A DNA stretch of 64,000 bases, taken from assembly GCA_013365365.1 (NCBI GenBank), contig JABVXU010000003.1, positions 62,001 to 126,000 on the forward strand, in the 5' to 3' direction. A program made the position numbers and the translations under genes. Below, piece by piece: positions 61,375 to 64,000 of the stretch (position 1 is its first letter; each line of letters opens with the position of its first letter). This DNA comes from Cruorifilaria tuberocauda (lineage: Eukaryota; Nematoda; Chromadorea; Rhabditida; Onchocercidae). A model generated the notes under the pieces. It worked only from the letters and a program-made list of their open reading frames with translations, searched no databases and had not been told where the DNA came from.

Positions 61375-64000
61375 ATCAATTTTCGGAAATAAGTGCGGAA
61401 CTACTTACTAAGAACTTCAGAGAAATTAAAGTATTACGTTAATGGTGGTAATCATTGCTTTCTTTTTTCTTATAAAAGTATTAATGACTACTTTATCTCG
61501 TGGGAGTAAGTGCTTTAAGCAAGTTACAAGATCATCATGAATTTGATTTGGTTTTTAACTATTTCGATTTAGCTATTATATTTTTTCTGGAGTTTCTTTC
61601 ACGAGAAAATATTGTGGAAGACTTTCGCAGCCATCTGATCTGAATGACTATGACATATTATCTATTCTGTTTTTAAAGATCAATTTATTCTGGAATTGGA
61701 AAAAAGGTTCGTTTTTAAGTGTTCCCATTTATATTTTTACGATGGAATTCATGTAACGTTTCTGTAGGATACAGTTAAACGGCTAGAAGATAGGATTATG
61801 TAGGCGAATAACCCACGCGATTTATTATTTAATTGCATAAAATGTTCCTGACTTGTATGTATGACTTCTTTTCCGGCTTAATTTTCATTCTTTATATTCC
61901 ATATTTAATCCAATATATTCTTTTCTATGATCCGTAAGTTGCTTGGGAACTAATGTAAGGCTCATGATTTATTATTCATGAGAATTTTGTTTTCATGTTA
62001 GGGAGAAGTTGTAAATGTTTTTACTGTTTTGCATATATACGTTCGCTTCTTCCCATTTATCTGTGATGTGTTTTGTCAGTTTCTTTGATTACGGCTAGTC
62101 CTTCAGCCTATTCTGTACTACTTCTTTTTAAATAGTAAAAATGATATATTGAGGTCACAATTCTATCACGCTTATGATCAGTTTCTTCGGCTTAAAATTC
62201 ATCGAATGAAATAGGGGGTTCACGATTTTTTTGAACACTATAGGGAAGCATTAAGTGGAAGCATATCTGCAAATAACAGACAGAGAAACCATAATAACAG
62301 ATTGAGAAAGTTCGGAGAATTTAAATGGGATACACGTAAAAAGATTTGGAACAATCCAAAAATTCTTGCAGAAAAGTGGTAGTGTAAAAATTGCTTCAAT
62401 TCCTAATATCAGAAAAATTAATATATAAGAAGGTAAGGATCTTTTTCTCAGAAAGCAACTTTTATATTCCAATTATTCGATATAACATCACACTGCCTGC
62501 TTTTTCACATCATTTTTGACCAGAAGTATTCTTCAATTAAAACTAGAAATGCTGCTGGACGCAGAAGACACTAAGCTTTCTTTAAAAATAAAACGATATT
62601 TTCAGAAGATAGAGCTCTTATATATAATCAAGTGTCAATATAACTAAGTATCATGATCAGATCTTTCCAATTAAATCGTATTGCTTCTATTTTATGTTTA
62701 ATTTCTATTTTTTTGTATTAGAGAATATTTACGGAGAATAAAGAACATTATATCTAGAGAGTTGGAATTAATAAATTTAATTCAAAGGACAATGTTTAAA
62801 AATTGTTTTTCATCTACTAAAGAGTCTTTCACATTCAAGAAAATGCAATCCTCAGGTATTGGTTTACTGGAGCGTTCCCCAAGCTTATTATCCCTTAAGA
62901 CCTTAAAATCTTATTATCATTTTCTTATTAAGAAGCATTTACCTAGGCACCGTTATTGTTCAGTTGAGGGATGGCTAAACGGTATGGCATTCCACACATC
63001 AGTAACTAAGAACTTCCCTATCTTTGAATTGTGAATAAATTACGGAACACTGTCAATTCCGTTTTTCATGAATTTTTGAACTTTCAAAGTATCGAAAATC
63101 TTATCTCTAAAGAATACTTTTCTCTATAAATTCACTAAAATTATCATTTCAAAATAATAATCAAAGAATGAAAGAAAAATCGATGTCCGCCATTTTGCTC
63201 GTTACGTATCTTTCGCAATAAAAGCAAAATTTTCTGACAATTCTTTTCATAAAAAATGTGTTGGTTGCACTGTTACCCTAACTAAATAAGTAATAATACA
63301 TTCAAGTTGAAAATAAGTGAAATATTAAAATTTTTGAATTGTGAGATAATATTTCCCTTCGTCTGCTTTCTATGTTTTATCATAGGGAGATTGGCAGAAT
63401 TAATAATTGAAATATCAAACGATTTTCATATTATCACAGTGGAAAATGTTACAACTCATTAACCTCTTGTTTATCATTTTCTATCGTTTTCTCCAATTCC
63501 GAACATTTTCTTTTTGTTGAATGAAACTGTAGAGGAACAATTTGATCTTTTCTGTTTACAAAATTTCTCATATCGCTTTAATTCTTCGTATGATGCGAAA
63601 GTGATTTAGGCACTGCGCAATTCATCATCTGTAATTGAAAATGTAAAACTAAAAGATTTTGAATTTCATCATTTCAAATGAAATATATCTTTTGCTTTTT
63701 GCATTAAATCATTACATATTCTTTACAAATTGATCTAGTATCTATTTTATTTATAATTTTTGAATGACATTTTTCACGAATTTTTCGTGAATGGGAACTG
63801 GGAAATTGTGGATCATTATTTTTATTAATGAAATAAATACAAACGCTGGCCAATTAACTGACTAATACTACTGTTATGAAATAAAAATGAGAAACGATCC
63901 TGCAACCCTTTCTTACAGATTGACTTTGTTAAGTATCAAAAAGTGTTTAATATAATATAATCACTTTCTAAATATGAATTATATCGCTCAATTTTATATT
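61375..64000. other. AT-rich region downstream of ARFGAP1
   Basis: No gene is supported in the last 2.6 kb. An open frame at 62762-63034 (90 aa, plus) contains an odd Lys/Ser/Phe-rich sequence, lacks splice support and resembles no family I know. A frame at 62251-62472 on minus is likewise unsupported. Confidence 0.45.

Noticed and set aside
62762..63034. 90-aa plus-strand frame near the end of the window
   Set aside because: Isolated, no recognisable motif, no acceptor or polyadenylation context. It is compatible with chance in AT-rich DNA.
1..64000. Wolbachia-derived insertions, transposons or viral remnants
   Set aside because: Nothing bacterial, no transposase, reverse transcriptase or integrase-like peptide, and no terminal repeats beyond short hairpins were seen by eye.

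Overview
The window looks like nuclear DNA of a parasitic nematode, most likely a filarial or other clade III worm. It is AT-rich, its genes are split into many short exons with small introns, and it holds a cuticle collagen. Several first exons begin just after a TTTCAG/TTTAG-type acceptor with no upstream exon, as expected for spliced-leader trans-splicing. The species cannot be named. No bacterial (Wolbachia-like), viral or transposon protein was seen, and no tRNA or rRNA was recognised.

Layout: (1) 1.97-4.63 kb, plus: a cuticle collagen whose last exon carries an unusual tail of about 500 residues built from a GC-rich 30-bp minisatellite. (2) 5.38-22.75 kb, minus, head to tail: a Failed-axon-connections (FAX/CDR) protein, an Axin/PRY-1-like Wnt scaffold and a GON-4-like chromatin regulator. 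(3) 25.88-34.02 kb, plus: a three-RRM CELF/ETR-1 RNA-binding protein. (4) 39.7-45.1 kb, plus: an NCX-type Na+/Ca2+ exchanger locus, clear by homology but carrying two in-frame stops and two altered splice donors, so probably a pseudogene or a damaged assembly. (5) 47.26-54.07 kb, plus: ribosomal protein S12, a PBDC1-family protein and the FG nucleoporin Nup58, closely spaced and possibly an operon. (6) 56.95-57.62 kb, minus: an unrecognised small protein with a signal peptide and a membrane segment, head to head with (7) 58.78-61.37 kb, plus: an ARFGAP1-type Arf GTPase-activating protein.

Most genes are housekeeping or developmental. The least ordinary items are the collagen tail and its higher-order repeat, the decayed exchanger, a near-perfect hairpin in a FAX intron, a GA-starting intron in Nup58 and the orphan membrane protein. 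Exon models were built by hand from reading frame, splice consensus and remembered family sequence. Coordinates are most secure for collagen, Axin, FAX, CELF, RPS12 and PBDC1, where the exon phases close exactly. They are approximate for GON-4, the exchanger and parts of Nup58 and ARFGAP1.
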